Below are positions 23,717-37,150 of a stretch of 64,000 bases of DNA, piece by piece. Source of the DNA: Odiellus spinosus. Lineage: Eukaryota > Arthropoda > Arachnida > Opiliones > Phalangiidae. A program made the position numbers and the translations under genes. Positions within the stretch are counted from its first letter, which is position 1. Each line of letters begins with the position of its first letter. Where the stretch lies: NCBI GenBank assembly GCA_963920705.1, contig OY987238.1, positions 11,030,183 through 11,094,182 of the forward strand, in the 5' to 3' direction. The notes under the pieces are model-generated. The model did no database searches. It saw nothing but the letters and a program-made list of their open reading frames with translations, and was not told where the DNA came from.

Positions 23717-25639
23717 GTCTAATTGCCTTAAATTAGATTAAAAACCAAATATTAATTATGTTGACCGTACTAAAACATTTAATAAGAGTTTCTGGCATCG
23801 ATAATAATTTTCAAACAAAACCAAAAAACAGGTCGATATGGTCAAGTATCTCTAGAAAGTTTCTTAGAAGAAAAAAAAAAGAAAAAATAGGAAAATAAAA
23901 AGTCATGTATTGGCAATTGAAAGAGTCCAAAAAGCAAATACTACATAGGAATATACTTCTACGAATTGTAGTGTACATATAGAACGTCTACTGGAATAGA
24001 GGCAAGATACTAAAAACCAGTTTAGCAGTGAGAAAAAATACTACTTTTGAACCTCCCTATCTTTCTGTCTATTGTTCGAATTCTAGTGGATGTTCTTCAG
24101 ATGAGGGGTGGTTGAGAAAACTAACAAAAAAAAATAAAAAAACAATTTTCCGGTTTTTGAAGTAGAAGTACAGAACCAACGCGTACAGGAGGATAAATAT
24201 GAGAGGACGCAAAACAAAACTTCAAAGAGATCCTATAATACTGTTACGTGTTCCAGTTAAGCTTACGTGAGAGAAAAAAGTGTTTGAGACGAGCATAGAG
24301 AGCTCAAGTTTTTTTTTCTTCCTTCACAAAGAGCATATATAAAATCTGAGAATGTAAAAGTATTATACCATATCGTGGTACTACACCTTTAAATTGAAAC
24401 TATCAGGTATTTTTCGTGAAGTTCAAATAAAATTTGAGTATTATTTATAGTAATAAAGTAAAAAAAACGATTCAAAAAATAATTATATATACCCAAGAAA
24501 TATTTACAGTAAAAATAAATATTTTTTAATCGCAATCTACAATCTATGAGAAAAAATTAATCTAGTTATGTTTGGTATTTTAATTTAAGTTTCTTAAAAA
24601 TGCATCAACCCAGCGGTGTAAAATTTTGAATATTGGTTTGTAATAATATGTAAAAATTTAAAAATATTTCAAAAATACCTTAAAGAAATGGTACTAGCAC
24701 TAAACAAAAATCTAAGAGGCAAGTGTAGTCAGTTCTCAGTTACAAATAATGAAAAATAAATTATACCAGCCTTTGCTTTCGAATTTAACGCGAATTTTGA
24801 AAGATTTAAGTCGAAACAATAAATTCTGGGAACTCAGTAGCTGCACAATACCTAACAATATATACATAGACATAGGATTGAAATTATAAACACTGTTTTG
24901 GCGCTATATTCAAACACGTGAATGTTTAATAAATTTAACAAACTGAGTTTTAAATAAGAATGAAATGAAATCTTAACTACCGTCGCAAATTAAATATATA
25001 TATCCTAATTTAAATTTTAGTTTTATTTACGTCATCTCGACGGAAATTAGGGAAGCAGACAAATAAAACAGAAGCTCTAGTAAAATTGAAAATCAATCTA
25101 TTCTATACTAATTGTGATACGAAATTGGACATTCTAGTCCGACCAAGGCTTAACTCTTGAAATGGTCGTGGGCGGATTGAGTCGCCATCCAGATGCGTCC
25201 GGCTTTGAATATTCACTTTCCTCTTACCCAAACCCCCCTTCCTCTTTAGTTAATTGTAATCCTCACCGTACGTAATGCTTCCAATGTTTAGCTCTCGAGA
25301 ACAATGCACACGTATATATTGAAGATTAGCGTTTCTCTCCCTAAAGTATAACAATAAACGCGCCTACACACCTCCCTTCTCCGTTTATTTTCCTTCATAA
25401 ATATTCGTAGAGTATCAATTAATAAGTAGAGATACCCTAGGGAGGAGGAAAGATGGGAGGGTTAAGAGAAACTACGTCAAAGAAGATTCAAAAGGGAGAA
25501 TTAAAAAGGCAAAACAATTGATTTATAAAAACATGAATCACTCCATGCCATCAAGAAAATATAGAAGTTGCACTGGGACTTCGCGGGGTGATTGAGTTCA
25601 CTTTGAATTGTGGGAGTGGCCTGCAAACGTTTCTGAAGT
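23717..25639. other. AT-rich intergenic DNA
   Basis: Only poly-A/AAAG-rich low-complexity stretches (about 23870-23900, 24125-24145). No gene or clear repeat recognised. Confidence 0.45.
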
Positions 25640-25872
25640 CATTTAAGCTGTATTGGAAACTATTTAAACAGTCTGAAAACGTTTCGCTAGAGTCGTGTGA
25701 ACATGAAACCGTCTTTTCTCGAAACTGCTTCGTGAACCGGTTTCAACAACCGATAGATGAAGCTATAATAAATCGATTTATGAAGATAATGTGTGAACAC
25801 ATGACGCTTAAAATCGATTCCTGGCGGTTTGAATTTAAGGATTTTATTTTACAGTTTCAAATCGATTAAATA
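25640..25872 (+). mobile_element. Family C element, ends degraded
   Basis: Shares AACGTTTCGCTAGAGTCGTG, the CTGCTTCGTGAACC core and the TTTCAAATCGATTAA end with other family C copies. Terminal inverted sequences are lost. An open frame from 25588 overlaps it but is the element itself, not a gene. Confidence 0.65.
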
Positions 25873-27199
25873 GAGTTCCAGTTATGATGCTACTCGCGCG
25901 CCTCCAGTTTAATTTAAAACCGCTCGTTTGCAATAAAAACTGGCACTTCTATACTCATGTTCAAGGAGAGTTTGCATGGACTACTTTTTCCGCAATGAAA
26001 ATTAAAATTTTGCATAAATTCGTTTCAGCTTTTCCGATTTTGCTAACTACGCTTGCATACTTTAGCGTTTCCAACCGACAGACAGATATTTTATTTTTGA
26101 TTATTCTAATACCACGCAGCAACTGTTTTTATTCATTTTCACTCTCTCTTGAAGACGTAATAGTTTCACTAAAGGTATTTAATGTATATTCATGATTCTA
26201 TCGCGAACTGGAAAATATTTTGACGAGAAGAATTGCACCCCTCTGCTCGAAAAGGAGTACTGGCACAGCAATAGTTCGAGTTGCGCGAATAATTTATCCG
26301 GGCGTTATGCATGAGAATACGAGCAGTTTCTCATTGTACTAGACCAAGGCCTGGATATGTGTGTACCAAATCGCAGTAGTCTGTATAAAGCTAATATATT
26401 TACACGATACAAGTAAACTAGAGGGAATTACACCAAGAGTACTAAATAGATTTTTCGTATCTATCAGTGATGATGTTTAATTTCAACGAAATGCAATTAA
26501 AAATATAAGAGAGGTTTTTGAAATTATATACTAGTTTACTAACCTTGAGAATTTAGACGCTAATTGTAATTAAAATACAGTTAATGTTTGTAGAACTCGT
26601 TAACTATTTATAAAAGTTTAATTAAAAATTAAATTTGAACGGGGTTACTGCTGTCATCAACAGAAGTAATTAAATTTAGAGAAATTAGTTTTACTACGAT
26701 TTCAATTACTTATACACAGAATCTCAGGGTTAATTCAGTTTAAAATTTAAATTCTAAGCCGAGATTACGTCCCCGTCCGGACTAAAATTTAGAGGCAGAC
26801 ATCCATTTCGTCGAAAGTTCACTATCATCACTCGCTCTCATTGGTCTAATCATTTCAAAGCGGGACGATGACGATATAGAGCAATGCAACAGAAGTATAG
26901 AATTTGAATAAATTATCTTCATAAACTCCTTCGCGTCGCGTCCCTTGATCGAAACAAACAATGTTTTGAGAGAAAGGTTTCATACTATAATTAAAGGGCA
27001 TACAGAGCAGCTCTCCCAGCTCCGATGAAGTGGAAAATAGTGGCGCAATGTTCCTATAGCGACGCCCTTATGGCCTTATACTCGACGTTTCGATATAACC
27101 AGTCATTAAGAGCCGGATTCGCTCAATTTGCTTCTTCAGATTTATATTAGTCAATCCCTTCCGTTTCGTTAGTTATATTTGCATTCCTATAACTATATC
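25873..27199. other. Intergenic DNA
   Basis: A 103-codon frame at 25884-26195 (+) shows no recognisable motif and is probably chance. Nothing else recognised. Confidence 0.4.
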
Positions 27200-27537
27200 C
27201 AGAAGCCGATGAAACCCTCCTTTGAAGTCTACTACTCCAATGTTCCATATAGCGCTCCTCTCTGTATGGGTAAAATTCACAATTTTACGAGTTAGAAGGG
27301 GTCCTACTTCATCCCCCCTGTCTACGGAAAATGGGAAATTCTCTCTCTCCACAAACGACGACGTTTTTTTGGACGAACTCCAAGGCTGCTAGAGATATTC
27401 GCTCGACGAGCTCCCGCTCCGAAAACATCTACCGTTAGGAGGCGTACCTATCGCGCCTTTTGAGAATAACCCATACAGAGAGGGGTAGACAAGACCCGGG
27501 AGTAATAGACTTCAAAGGAGGGTTTCATCGGCTTCTG
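27200..27537 (-). mobile_element. Family B MITE, complete (7-bp TSD)
   Basis: Starts CAGAAGCCGATGAAACCCTC and ends with the inverse. The terminal inverted repeats are about 39 bp, plus a second matched CCTCTCTGTATGGGTAA block. Flanks CTATATC and CTATATA make a 7-bp duplication with one mismatch. It is the reverse complement of the 46444 and 58137 copies. No coding capacity. Confidence 0.88.
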
Positions 27538-27614
27538 CTATATAGGTGTTCGTTTAAATTAGAAGTTAAAGTGAGGATGTAAACCATATTTATATGTACA
27601 ATATTTTTAGTTTA

Positions 27615-27665
27615 TTAAAGGGGGAATGCAACCTAATAACTGATTTTTATCGATTCCTTATCGTG
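27615..27665. mobile_element. Family A terminal fragment
   Basis: Only the outer ~50 bp of a left arm: TTAAAGGGGGAATGCAACCT then ATCGATTCCTTATCGTG. The rest is absent. Confidence 0.65.
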
Positions 27666-28100
27666 TGTGAGAACAAAGAACTGTAGACGCGCTGTAGAGA
27701 TCATGGAGGCTTAAACGTAGCATGATTACGAATACCGGTGTATACGGGTTACAGAGAACTTTTGGGTAAACAGAACCATCAAGTAATATGAGTCGGACCA
27801 TATGAATATTTTAACCGCGGAATTTCGGCTTTTAGCATTTCCCCAATTCTCTTTCCTAATACCATTTCCAGAGAATTTCTATCTATATATATTTTTTTAT
27901 ATTTTTCGGAGTGGAATTTGCCATTTACGTTTGCTCAGCGATACATAACGATAGAGTAAAAGTTACAAATAAATATATTATAACTGCGTTCAGCGATGGA
28001 TCGGGCATACCGAAACGGTCTCTAAAAAACGCAAGCAAAAGGATATTAAAGATATACAGGAGCCTTTAGTGCCGCTGAAGGTTATAGGTTATTTTTAATT
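27666..28100. other. Intergenic DNA
   Basis: Nothing recognised. Confidence 0.4.
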
Positions 28101-28333
28101 AGCTAAGGTCACAGTATAGCATTTATAAATCGATTTGAAACGGTAAAATCAAACCGATATTCAAATCGTTTTAAGCGTCACGTGTGTATAAATCGATTTA
28201 TCGTAGCTTCATCTATCGGTTGTTGAAACCGAATCGGTATTAAACTGGTTCCCGAAGCAGTTTCGAGAAATCGAATCAAATCGATTCGAAAAAAGACGGC
28301 TTACCGTCGACTCTGGTTTAAATCGATTCCAAT
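28101..28333 (-). mobile_element. Family C element, reverse orientation
   Basis: Runs from GCTAAGGTCACAGTATAGCA to TAAATCGATTCCAATG, the reverse complement of the 20250 copy. The core reads AACTGGTTCCCGAAGCAGTT. A segment near 28300 (between the cggctta and ctctgg blocks) is partly deleted. Confidence 0.7.
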
Positions 28334-29297
28334 GATGATTGATATTGTTTTAAAAAACAGGCGATAAAGTTAAGCCTAAATTTAACGCTCAATAAAATGG
28401 TTTACTTGGATTTCTCTACAATTTTTTTTGACCTTATTACCTCATACTTTAATCGTACCTTTTAATTTGAAAAAACCAAATTATATCTACGTCAATCTCC
28501 CTTTAAATGGACTACTAGTTAAGATTAAGAAGAACCTCTTCGGACCCTAGCTATCTAGCCAATCCTTAACCAAGCAATTCGCGCCAACAGCCTCGAAACG
28601 TTTTACGAGTTAGAATTCCATAAAAATCTCCACACGAAACCCAAGAAAACCAAGAGCATCCCTATCCTTAATACGTGGTTGATACCATATTAAATATTCA
28701 GCATTGATGAATCGAGTACCTTATCTCTAAGACATTTAATCATACATACATAAAAAAGGGGTATAACTTTGTACAGGCTGTAATTTCAAAATGACCATAT
28801 ACTGTAACTATTCCTTTTCTCAGTCCTGGACCCGTGAAAGACGTCGTTAATCGCAATCGTGCGTCTCTATGAAGCGAGTAAAAATCTTATACTTCCCGAA
28901 GTTTAGATCTCTCTCTCCTACACATTTTCGATGTGGAGAAGATAACGTACTTTTTTTGGTTCTACGTAGTTTAACATTGGATATCACTCCGAGGATAGTT
29001 AATTCAGTAATATAGTTTGCGAATGGAACAAAGTCGCGTAATAGGGACGCGAAAACGGCCTTATAAAACCCGTCGAAGACCAATTAAAAGTTGAACCCCC
29101 ATCCGTGTAAGAGAACGGACTAAATAAGTTTGTACCAATCGGAATATTCAACACCAATAAAGGTGTGGTCTTGTTTTAATTGTTATAAAGATGAAATTTG
29201 GATTAGATTGTACGTTATGAATACTCAAAATGAGACCAATAAGGAATTAAAGGAAGGGTGAAAGCTTGCAACTAATTTAATAAAAAATAATGATACG
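28334..29297. other. Intergenic DNA
   Basis: A minus-strand frame at 28847-29083 has no recognisable domain. Nothing else seen. Confidence 0.4.
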
Positions 29298-29490
29298 ATT
29301 TTTGCAAAATCTGATCCTATTAATTACTATTTTTTGCAAAATTTGTTCCTATTAATTCCTATTTTTTGCAAAATTTGTTCCTATTAATTACTATTTTTTG
29401 CAAAATCTGATCCTATTAATTACTATTTTTTGCAAAATTTGTTCCTATTAATTACTATTTTTTGCAAAATTTGTTCCTATTAATTACTAT
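29298..29490. repeat. 32-bp tandem repeat, six copies, ABB-ABB pattern
   Basis: Units of 32 bp start with GCAAAAT at 29304, 29336, 29368, 29400, 29432 and 29464. Two variants alternate as A-B-B-A-B-B: CTGATCC in units 1 and 4, TTGTTCC in units 2, 3, 5 and 6. This gives a 96-bp higher-order unit present twice. Very low divergence suggests recent duplication of a three-unit block. Confidence 0.92.
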
Positions 29491-31340
29491 AAAAATTTTT
29501 AGACCGTTTAATTTAAGTAAATAGAATTACTCTACAAAGTTTCAACCTTGGAAAGGATGAAAACTAATATATATTTAACCGTTTTTTAAATAGGCATGTA
29601 GGTCTTTTCAAAGCTAGACATTTTATAAATGATATAATTCAAATAATTATTTTTCTTTTCACGTTACCTTTTATAAAGAATCAAAAGTATAGAATAACGC
29701 TAAATTTTGTTCAAAAACTCAAACATAGTTAGCAAACTAGTTAATACTAAGACGGATTGATACACCATAATATTCGTACTAAGGGTATGAAAGTAGTTTC
29801 GCGATCTAACGAAAGTTTTGGAAGAATAGTTTTGGGAAAAAGTGTTGCAAAAATATAAAATTTTGTCTTCCTTTCGCCGACTAAGATTATTCACGCATAC
29901 GATTAAGGTCCTTCATGGGCTTTTCTCTTTAACGCTTATAGGGGACTCCTTATAGCCCCCAACCTCTTATACCGTACCCCAACTCCGTCCTAAGTATTAA
30001 GAAATATATTATACCCCAAAGGAGCCAGGAAAAGTGCGAAGGGGTTCGAGAGGGCAAACGTTTTAGTTGAAGTGTGAAATATGAATTTCACACACGGCTA
30101 CCTATTTATTACTTTATAAAGGGGGGCCAAGGAGAATCTTACAGCGAGCTTCGCATCATCTTCATCTCAACTTCGCGCTGAGCTGGCCCAAAATATTCTC
30201 TTACTCATTGAAGGTGCCTTTACAATTAAGTAGGGTATTATTTAATAAAATTATTTTAATTCTAAAAAATTCAAAACGTTGGAAAAAAATTCAAATATGC
30301 GCTTTAAATCAAAAATTCATTGAAAAGGGTCAGCAAAGGGTCAGGCAAACGAACTAGTCCATCTCTTAAAAAAGTCTGGCTCCAGTGATTTGGACTTTTC
30401 CTCCATATTTTGAGCCGGGAGAGAAGGATGAAATTTAGGCGGGCCGCGCTTGGCTATATTGTTTTCCCTCCCAAGTCCGAAAATTTCTCCAAAGAGTGTA
30501 AATACTAATAGACGAAGTTTTTTATGTTTTTGCTGAACGGGAAATACATCACGCTCTATAATTCCTGGTTTCCGGAAGTTGAATAGACACAGTTTAGACT
30601 TGGTTAGCTATTTTCTATGATATTACAAATGTTATATATTTTCTGTTTATTGTAAGGGCATCTTTGTTTTCTAGTTTGGGTCACTGCCGAAGCGATACAA
30701 GAAACTTTGAGGCTCCCTCTATAGTTTCCACACAAAATATAGAAAAATTTAAGCTCTAAGGATAGGAAAATACAGAATGAAGGAAGAGGGCTGAGTGCTG
30801 GATGAGGTAGAAAATAATATTTTAAAGTAGAAAAGGGATCATATTTGAGACGCTCTCTTTTCTCTCTCGGTCTTCTCTGTTTTCCCGCCTTTTCTCTTAT
30901 AGTCCTAGCTGACTCTTTTTATTTTTCCCGGGGCTCTTAAACTTTTCAACTATAGCACTTAAAAAGCTGGCATTCGAAGTAGGACTTTGTTGGGATTTTA
31001 AATAATAAATGAGAAAAAGGATAGTCGACCTAAGAACTTAAGATCGAATTCGTCTCACTTTAAGTAAACGGTATAGAAAAACATTGGGAAAATGGTTCAA
31101 TCCTATTGCTACACTATGAATTTTCATTGTGGTATGAACTCAAATATTTTGGAACTAAGAATTTAAAAGGATAGTGGAAAGGTGATCTTTAAAATTTTAT
31201 AATAAAAGGGCCTGTGCACTTATTAAACAGGCCAAAGGGCATTGAAATTAATAGGGAGATATTTGAAACCCTCTTATGATTTTAATTAAACCATCACAAA
31301 TATGCGAGCTCATCTATTTCTACCAAAATATTTAAACGTC
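29491..31340. other. AT-rich intergenic DNA
   Basis: A small palindrome GTGTGAAAT-atga-ATTTCACAC lies near 30074. A GC-richer patch at 29930-30060 has no supported gene. Confidence 0.4.
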
Positions 31341-31650
31341 TTAAAAGGAGAATGCAACCTAATAACAAGTGATTTTTTATCGATTCCTTATCGTTTACAT
31401 AGACCTAATTCCCTGATAAAAAGTTTACAAAACAAATATTAAACTAAAAATAAATTTAAAACTTACCCGGAAAATAGGCTTAGCGGGATTCATGGAGATT
31501 CTGAGGTGTAAGGTCTAGCGATCAATGAGCAAAGGCCCGTCGTTCACGCGAGATCTCCACGAGACTCACAATCGCTTTCGATTGGTCGCTTACACGCGAG
31601 GAAATCAGGATCTCCTTGAATTCCGCTAAGCCTATTTTCAAGGCAAGTTA
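31341..31650. mobile_element. Family A foldback element, right outer arm missing
   Basis: Starts TTAAAAGGAGAATGCAACCT. The complete left arm carries an outward GGTAAGT, and the centre contains CCGTCGTTCACGCGAGATCT. The right arm stops soon after GCTAAGCCTATTTTC, so one outer arm is lost. Confidence 0.8.
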
Positions 31651-31710
31651 CTTTCACGAAAATGACAGAACGAAAACAACTTTATCACGTGGGAGAACGC
31701 GCAATTTTTT

Positions 31711-31815
31711 TATTTTATCTTCGGATAACTTAGCTCGATTAAAAATAGTCTATTCTTAAGATACGGGTATTATATCTGATAATAATTAAGTAGATATTAT
31801 CCAATTAATTAAGGT
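31711..31815 (-). repeat. Family G repeat fragment, reverse orientation
   Basis: TTTATCTTCGGATAACTTAG to ATTATCCAATTAATTAAGG aligns well to 14920-15016 and in reverse to the beginning of 9171-9584. Confidence 0.5.
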
Positions 31816-32194
31816 TATACGAACTGTGAACACTATTACAACTCAGAAGGAGAGAGACATATCGATCTCTACATTTGAACTTATGGTAAATTTATTACGC
31901 AAGGATTTAAATGAAACAACATTTGGATTCAGACGAAAGAAAAAGATGTAGTATAGGGTGGACCAAAGTATAGATCCGAATTGTTCCTCTACATCGTCGT
32001 GATGGAAAAGTGTTTGGGGGAGGGGGATAAAGGAAGAACAGTAGTGGTCATTAACGCGCCGAGCTAATTAGGCAAACGCCAAGCCAAAGTTTTAACCCCT
32101 CTCATACCACCCTTTTTCGTTTTCTTTCGTCGGAGCTTCTATAGTTGGTATCATTTCCAATCTTCAGCGCGTACAATTAATAAAATCATTTCTT
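31816..32194. other. Intergenic DNA
   Basis: Nothing recognised. Confidence 0.4.
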
Positions 32195-32593
32195 TTAAAG
32201 GGACAATTGAACCTATTAACAAGTGATTTTTTTTATCGATTCCTTATCGTTTAAATAGGCCTAATCCACAATAATTAAAATTTACGAACAATATATTAAA
32301 CTAGAAATAAATTTAAAATTTACCCGGAAAATAGGCTTAACTGGATTCATGGAGATCCTGAATTTTTCGCACCAATCAAATATTATTGGAAGTCTCATGG
32401 AGATTTCGTCTTAAGGACGGGCATTTGCTCATTGGTTGCTGACCCATAAATGCGAAGAAATTCAGTATCTCCATGAATCCAGCTAAGCCAATTTTCCGGA
32501 TAAGTTCTAAATTATTTTACTGGTGGATTAGGGATATTTAAACGATAAGAAATCGATTAAAAATCATGTTGTTGGCTTGCATTCTCCCTTTAA
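32195..32593. mobile_element. Family A foldback element, complete (TTAA-flanked)
   Basis: Starts TTAAAGGGACAATTGAACCT and ends GGCTTGCATTCTCCCTTTAA. Full arms and TTAA at both ends. The centre carries the family's GACGGGCATTTGCTCATTGG block in the inverted orientation relative to 31341. Outward splice-donor-like sites are mutated. Confidence 0.88.
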
Positions 32594-35593
32594 TCTCTAT
32601 AATTTCGATTCTGAAATTAATTTTGTGCAAAAGATAGACAATATGGGTGTAGTATTCTAAAAAAAACAGCTATAAAAAATTTCACTGAAAAATATTTAAT
32701 GATTTCAAGTAAATGGGATTAGAAACTCGAGAAAAATTAAAATTTTCAGCAAAAAGAAGTGGCCAAAGTTTCCCGCGATATTTAGCTAGAATTTCCCATA
32801 ATTAAAATAGGTTTCATGATACCTTTAACGATGAAAAACTAGTTTTCTCTGTGACTTTAGAGCTAAATCCTAAAATAGAAGAATGGTGTTCACACAAAAT
32901 TGGGTTCTGACTCGTACGTGGGAACACAAAACCAAAACAGCAAGGGTTAAAAATGGAGAGGTAGTGTTAGAGGGCGGAACACACTCATTAAAATGCAAAG
33001 GCAGTTTTTGACTTTGATAACCGGCAGATTTTAATCAGTCGATAATATTGGGGTAGGGTCCCCATTCTTGGAGCGGTGACTCCCCTAAATTCTAGACTAT
33101 GGTCAAAAACGTGAAAACGCGATGATGTTTAATTAGGAGAAGTGGTCAAATGTGAACAGTGGGTTCATACAACCTTTTGCGAAACCGATTTCCCGAAATT
33201 TCCATGTTTTTCCCCAAATATTTCCCTGAAATTTCCAGGTCCAAGACCAAATACTATCTACTTTAATTTAATTTTAATTATTGTTATTATTACACGGAAA
33301 TAAAAGTCCAGAAACAAACGCGAACATCACTGAAAATTTGGAATCATCACATACTCGCCTACATAACGGTCAAAATTAAAAATAAGGTTAGGATAAGACT
33401 GAAGGGAGTAAAGTATTTCAATGATTACTGGTTAGTAATACTCATTAGAAATTCAGGTTTTCTATGTGAATTTAGGGTCATTCTAAGTTTGTAACTGAAA
33501 GCAAAGAAGCGATTTCTTTTAGTGATATCATGGAGGAATAAAATAGGTGAACTAATGGTTTTCCCAGATATTACAGTGTCGTGGACACAATGATAATTAA
33601 ATTACAATATTGCTGTAAAATAAACCAGTAGGGGATTTTTTAAACAGTATACCATACACTAGAAGCAATCAGCCACTCCTTTAGCTTATTACTCCAAGTT
33701 GATACTTTCTAGGCTCGAAGTTAGAAGATGACAAGACATATAGGTTACCCGATATAAGGGAAGCCGATGATAATTACTAATAGAAGGATTCTTTTCTACT
33801 CCTATACCCTCTTCCCCCTTCCCTTTCTAACTCCATTCTTTAAAAGAAAAAAAAAAGAAAAAACTTATCTCTGACACGAAGTCCGAATCAATTTCAATTT
33901 ACACTGAATTAAAAGCTTTTAATATGAAACTTTTCTGATAGTGAAAGGGGCAACGTATCTTTCTATCTACTGAAAATTTAAAATGATTTAAAACTAGGTT
34001 TTTGTTTTATTTTTTTGAAGGGGAGAGAGGTCATCATCTGAGGGTTGAAATTTCCAGTTTTCCAAGAGAGTGGGCAGTGACACTTCTTCGATATCAGTTT
34101 GCGAAACTATTTTAAATCTGATATGAGGTTTAATATTGTGTAGAAATCCGCCATAACTTCAGTTTCATTGTAAATTAATTAAGAATAAACGTATATTGAC
34201 TGTACAGGAACTGATTCCGAATGATCTCCAAGTAAGGGCAATGTTTTATCAATGCAAATTTACCCTGGTAAATTATTACGGTTTGAACCGCTATAATTAC
34301 CAAAATTATAATTTATAAATAAACTATTCGGATTTAATTTAATAAAATGCTAAAAGATTAAAGTTTTAATTAAAGTCTTATAAATATAATTTAATGTCAA
34401 TGTCATTTTTCAGGTCTTAGTCTCCTTGCCCTATCAATTCAAAGACAACTGATTAAGCATATCAAGAAAAAAATGCATTTTTAACAAGTGTAAGAGTTCA
34501 GATAGAAATAAGAATTTTGAAGCGTTTTTAAAGAGGAATTTTGAAATTAAAACCACATGTAATCATACATAAAAATTACCGAGAGATGGCAAATTACCAC
34601 GTAATTTTATCAATTTCTCAAATTACTATAATTTTAGAAATTTATTTTAGGTTACACACTCCCTTTAGATGTCCCTCACAATAGAGAATTGTACACATTC
34701 AGTCTCTCCCTATATGAGCAGTCGCTAAGCAATTTTAGAAACGAAAACTACGGAGTAATAAAATAAAGTATATATCTATAAAAAAAAAAACAAAAAAAAA
34801 ACACAGAACTAGGTTGACCATTATCTCTTTGTAATGGGATGAACTGTAGGATTATAGCTCAGTTGTTCGAGGCATCGTGGGTGTATAGGTTTTCCAAAAA
34901 TTACACCCTGTCAAATATAATTAGTTGTTTTAGCCCCGAAATTCCCAACTAGATTAATTACTAAATTCGTTGCCCTAGTTTCAAATTGACGTCATGAGGG
35001 CTTTATACAGAGGTATTGCGTTCATCATAATCTACTGGGTTTCGGTTAAAGGTCAGAAAGTAGAGTCTCGATCCTTAAAGTTCAAATAACTTATAGCTGT
35101 AAGGATAAAATCTGTACAGATAATCAGATATAATCCATTATGTAATCCGAAGATTAAATAAAAAATAATATTCCTATCCCAACAAATAACGTTATAAATA
35201 TAACCTTATATATTATATACTGCGTTTAAAATTTTATATCATACATTCTTAGCATAAAATCATTGATTTTTAACTAAATTTTTGTATTTATTATTCTATT
35301 TTAACAGGTAATACGATGAGAGACAGAGAGTTGTTTCTAAAAGTGCTTGCTTAACCACACATCAACACCGAGAGATGAGAGAAAGTCATGATATTACTAC
35401 AGCGATAGTCGCACTCATGACATTATTAATTTCTAAAGGTAAGCTCAATTAAGATTTTAAATTTGAGAAAATCGTGTTTCTAAAGATAATTGTTTGCCAG
35501 TAGTAATTTAACACGATATAGTGAAGATTACACAACCGAATATAAACTCCTATTCAATGCGTAGATTTAAACTGACTTTTCTGTAAACTTTCA
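32594..35593. other. AT-rich intergenic DNA
   Basis: 33165-33245 holds a TTTCCC(C/T)GAAATTTCC-rich stretch introduced by GGGTTCATAC, also seen at 37853-38264. At 34625-34675 a degraded element end (…CACTCCCTTTAG) resembles TTAA-type ends. A-rich low complexity occurs at 34780-34803. No gene recognised. Confidence 0.4.
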
Positions 35594-35929
35594 AACAAAT
35601 ATTAAACTAGAAATAAATTTAAAACTTACCTTGAAAATAGGCTTAGCGGGATTCATGGATTTCCTCAAGTAAAAAGTCTAGCGACCAATCGAACGCGATT
35701 GTAAGTCTCGTGGAGATCTCGCGTGAACGACGGGCCTTTGCTCATTGGTCGCTAGACCTTACACGGAGACAATTCAGATTCTCCATGAATCCCACTAAGC
35801 CTATTTCCCGGGTAAGTTTTTAATTTATTCCTATAGTTTAATATTTGTTTTATAAACCTTTTATTGGTGGATTAGGCCTATTTAAACGATAAGGAATCGA
35901 GCATTTGTTAGGCTGCATTCTCTCTTTAA
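35594..35929. mobile_element. Family A foldback element, left outer arm missing
   Basis: Begins inside the left arm (ACAAATATTAAACTAGAAAT) and ends GGCTGCATTCTCTCTTTAA with TTAA. Both arms keep the outward GGTAAGT. The centre is inverted relative to 31341 and 36768. Confidence 0.82.
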
Positions 35930-36767
35930 TCTTTAGATAAACTAGATTTTTAGGCAAACGAATAATATCATATTAATATTCAGTACATCTCCAAGCACAA
36001 ATAATTCATTATTAAATTTGTTAATCTAACATTTTTAATGTAGGGAATCATAAAAAATTTAGATCTAACGTTTCGGTATTTAAAACTAAATTAAGAAGTT
36101 ACTTTAATACCGCATCTCCGGCCGCATCACTAATTACGTTACATATATACCGGGGGTTCTCTAAAACCTTAAGAATCTCAAGCTCTGTTCCCATCTTTTT
36201 TTTGTTAGCGGACAGGCGAGAGAAAAGGGCAGACATTCTTCACTTTAGATTACAAAGAAGAGGGTAAGGAAAATTGCCCTAGTGCCATGGTACCATCACC
36301 ACCGTAAAGAACCCTATAGCTGAAAAGAAAAAGAAAGCTTTCAGCAAATGAAAGTCTTTTTTTAGTTTCGTGCCCTAGCGGTTTTTGAAGGCCGTAATTA
36401 GGCTATAAAAGACGGACGAGTTACTTCAAAGTCCAGCGACCTTCTATTGTATGTTTTTTTTTTTAAAGGAAAACTGAAAAGGGATGGCTATTTCGATTAT
36501 AAACGGATAAAAATCGATAATTTTTTCAACAAAAAATATATATCGATTTTTGGACACTTAAAGGGTGACAAACAGCTATAGAAATTCCGTCCAAAACTAT
36601 TGAAATGGATAAACGAGTATACAAAATTTCACTCAAAAATATTTAACCGTTTGCTCGTAAAGAGGATTTGAAATTCGAGTTTCATCTTTTTTTTTTTTTT
36701 TTTTTTTGAGAGGAGAGAAAAATTTGAATTTCAAGAAAAATGGAGTAGATAATATTGCCACGATTTA
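35930..36767. other. Intergenic DNA
   Basis: Contains a poly-T run at about 36688-36707. Nothing else recognised. Confidence 0.4.
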
Positions 36768-37150
36768 TTAAAGGGATAATGCAGCCTAATAAGTGATTTT
36801 TTATCGAATCCTTATCGTTTAAATAGGCCTAATCCATCAATAAAAAGATTACGAAACAAATATTAACCTAGAAATAAATATAAAACTTACCAGGAAAAAT
36901 AGGCTTAGCGGGATTCATGGAGATTCCGAATTGCTTCCATGTAAGGTCTAGCGACCCTTACTAGCCCGTCGTTCACGCGAGATCTTCACGAGACTTACAA
37001 TCACGTTCGATTGGTTGCTAGACCTTATACGCGAGCAAATCAGGTTCTCCATGAATCCCGCTAAGCCTATTTTCAGATTAAGTTTTAAATTTATATTTTA
37101 ATATTAGTGGATTAGGCCTATTTAAACAATAAGGATTCGAAAAACGTTAT
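36768..37150. mobile_element. Family A foldback element, right terminus missing
   Basis: Starts TTAAAGGGATAATGCAGCCT and has a full centre. The right arm reaches ATTAGGCCTATTTAAACAAT and AAGGATTCGA but then diverges before the terminal repeat. The left arm keeps an outward GGTAAGT. Confidence 0.82.

Noticed and set aside
34848-34870. TAGCTCAGTTG, a perfect-looking tRNA A-box
   Set aside because: No B-box, anticodon stem or acceptor pairing follows within tRNA distance, so it is a chance match.
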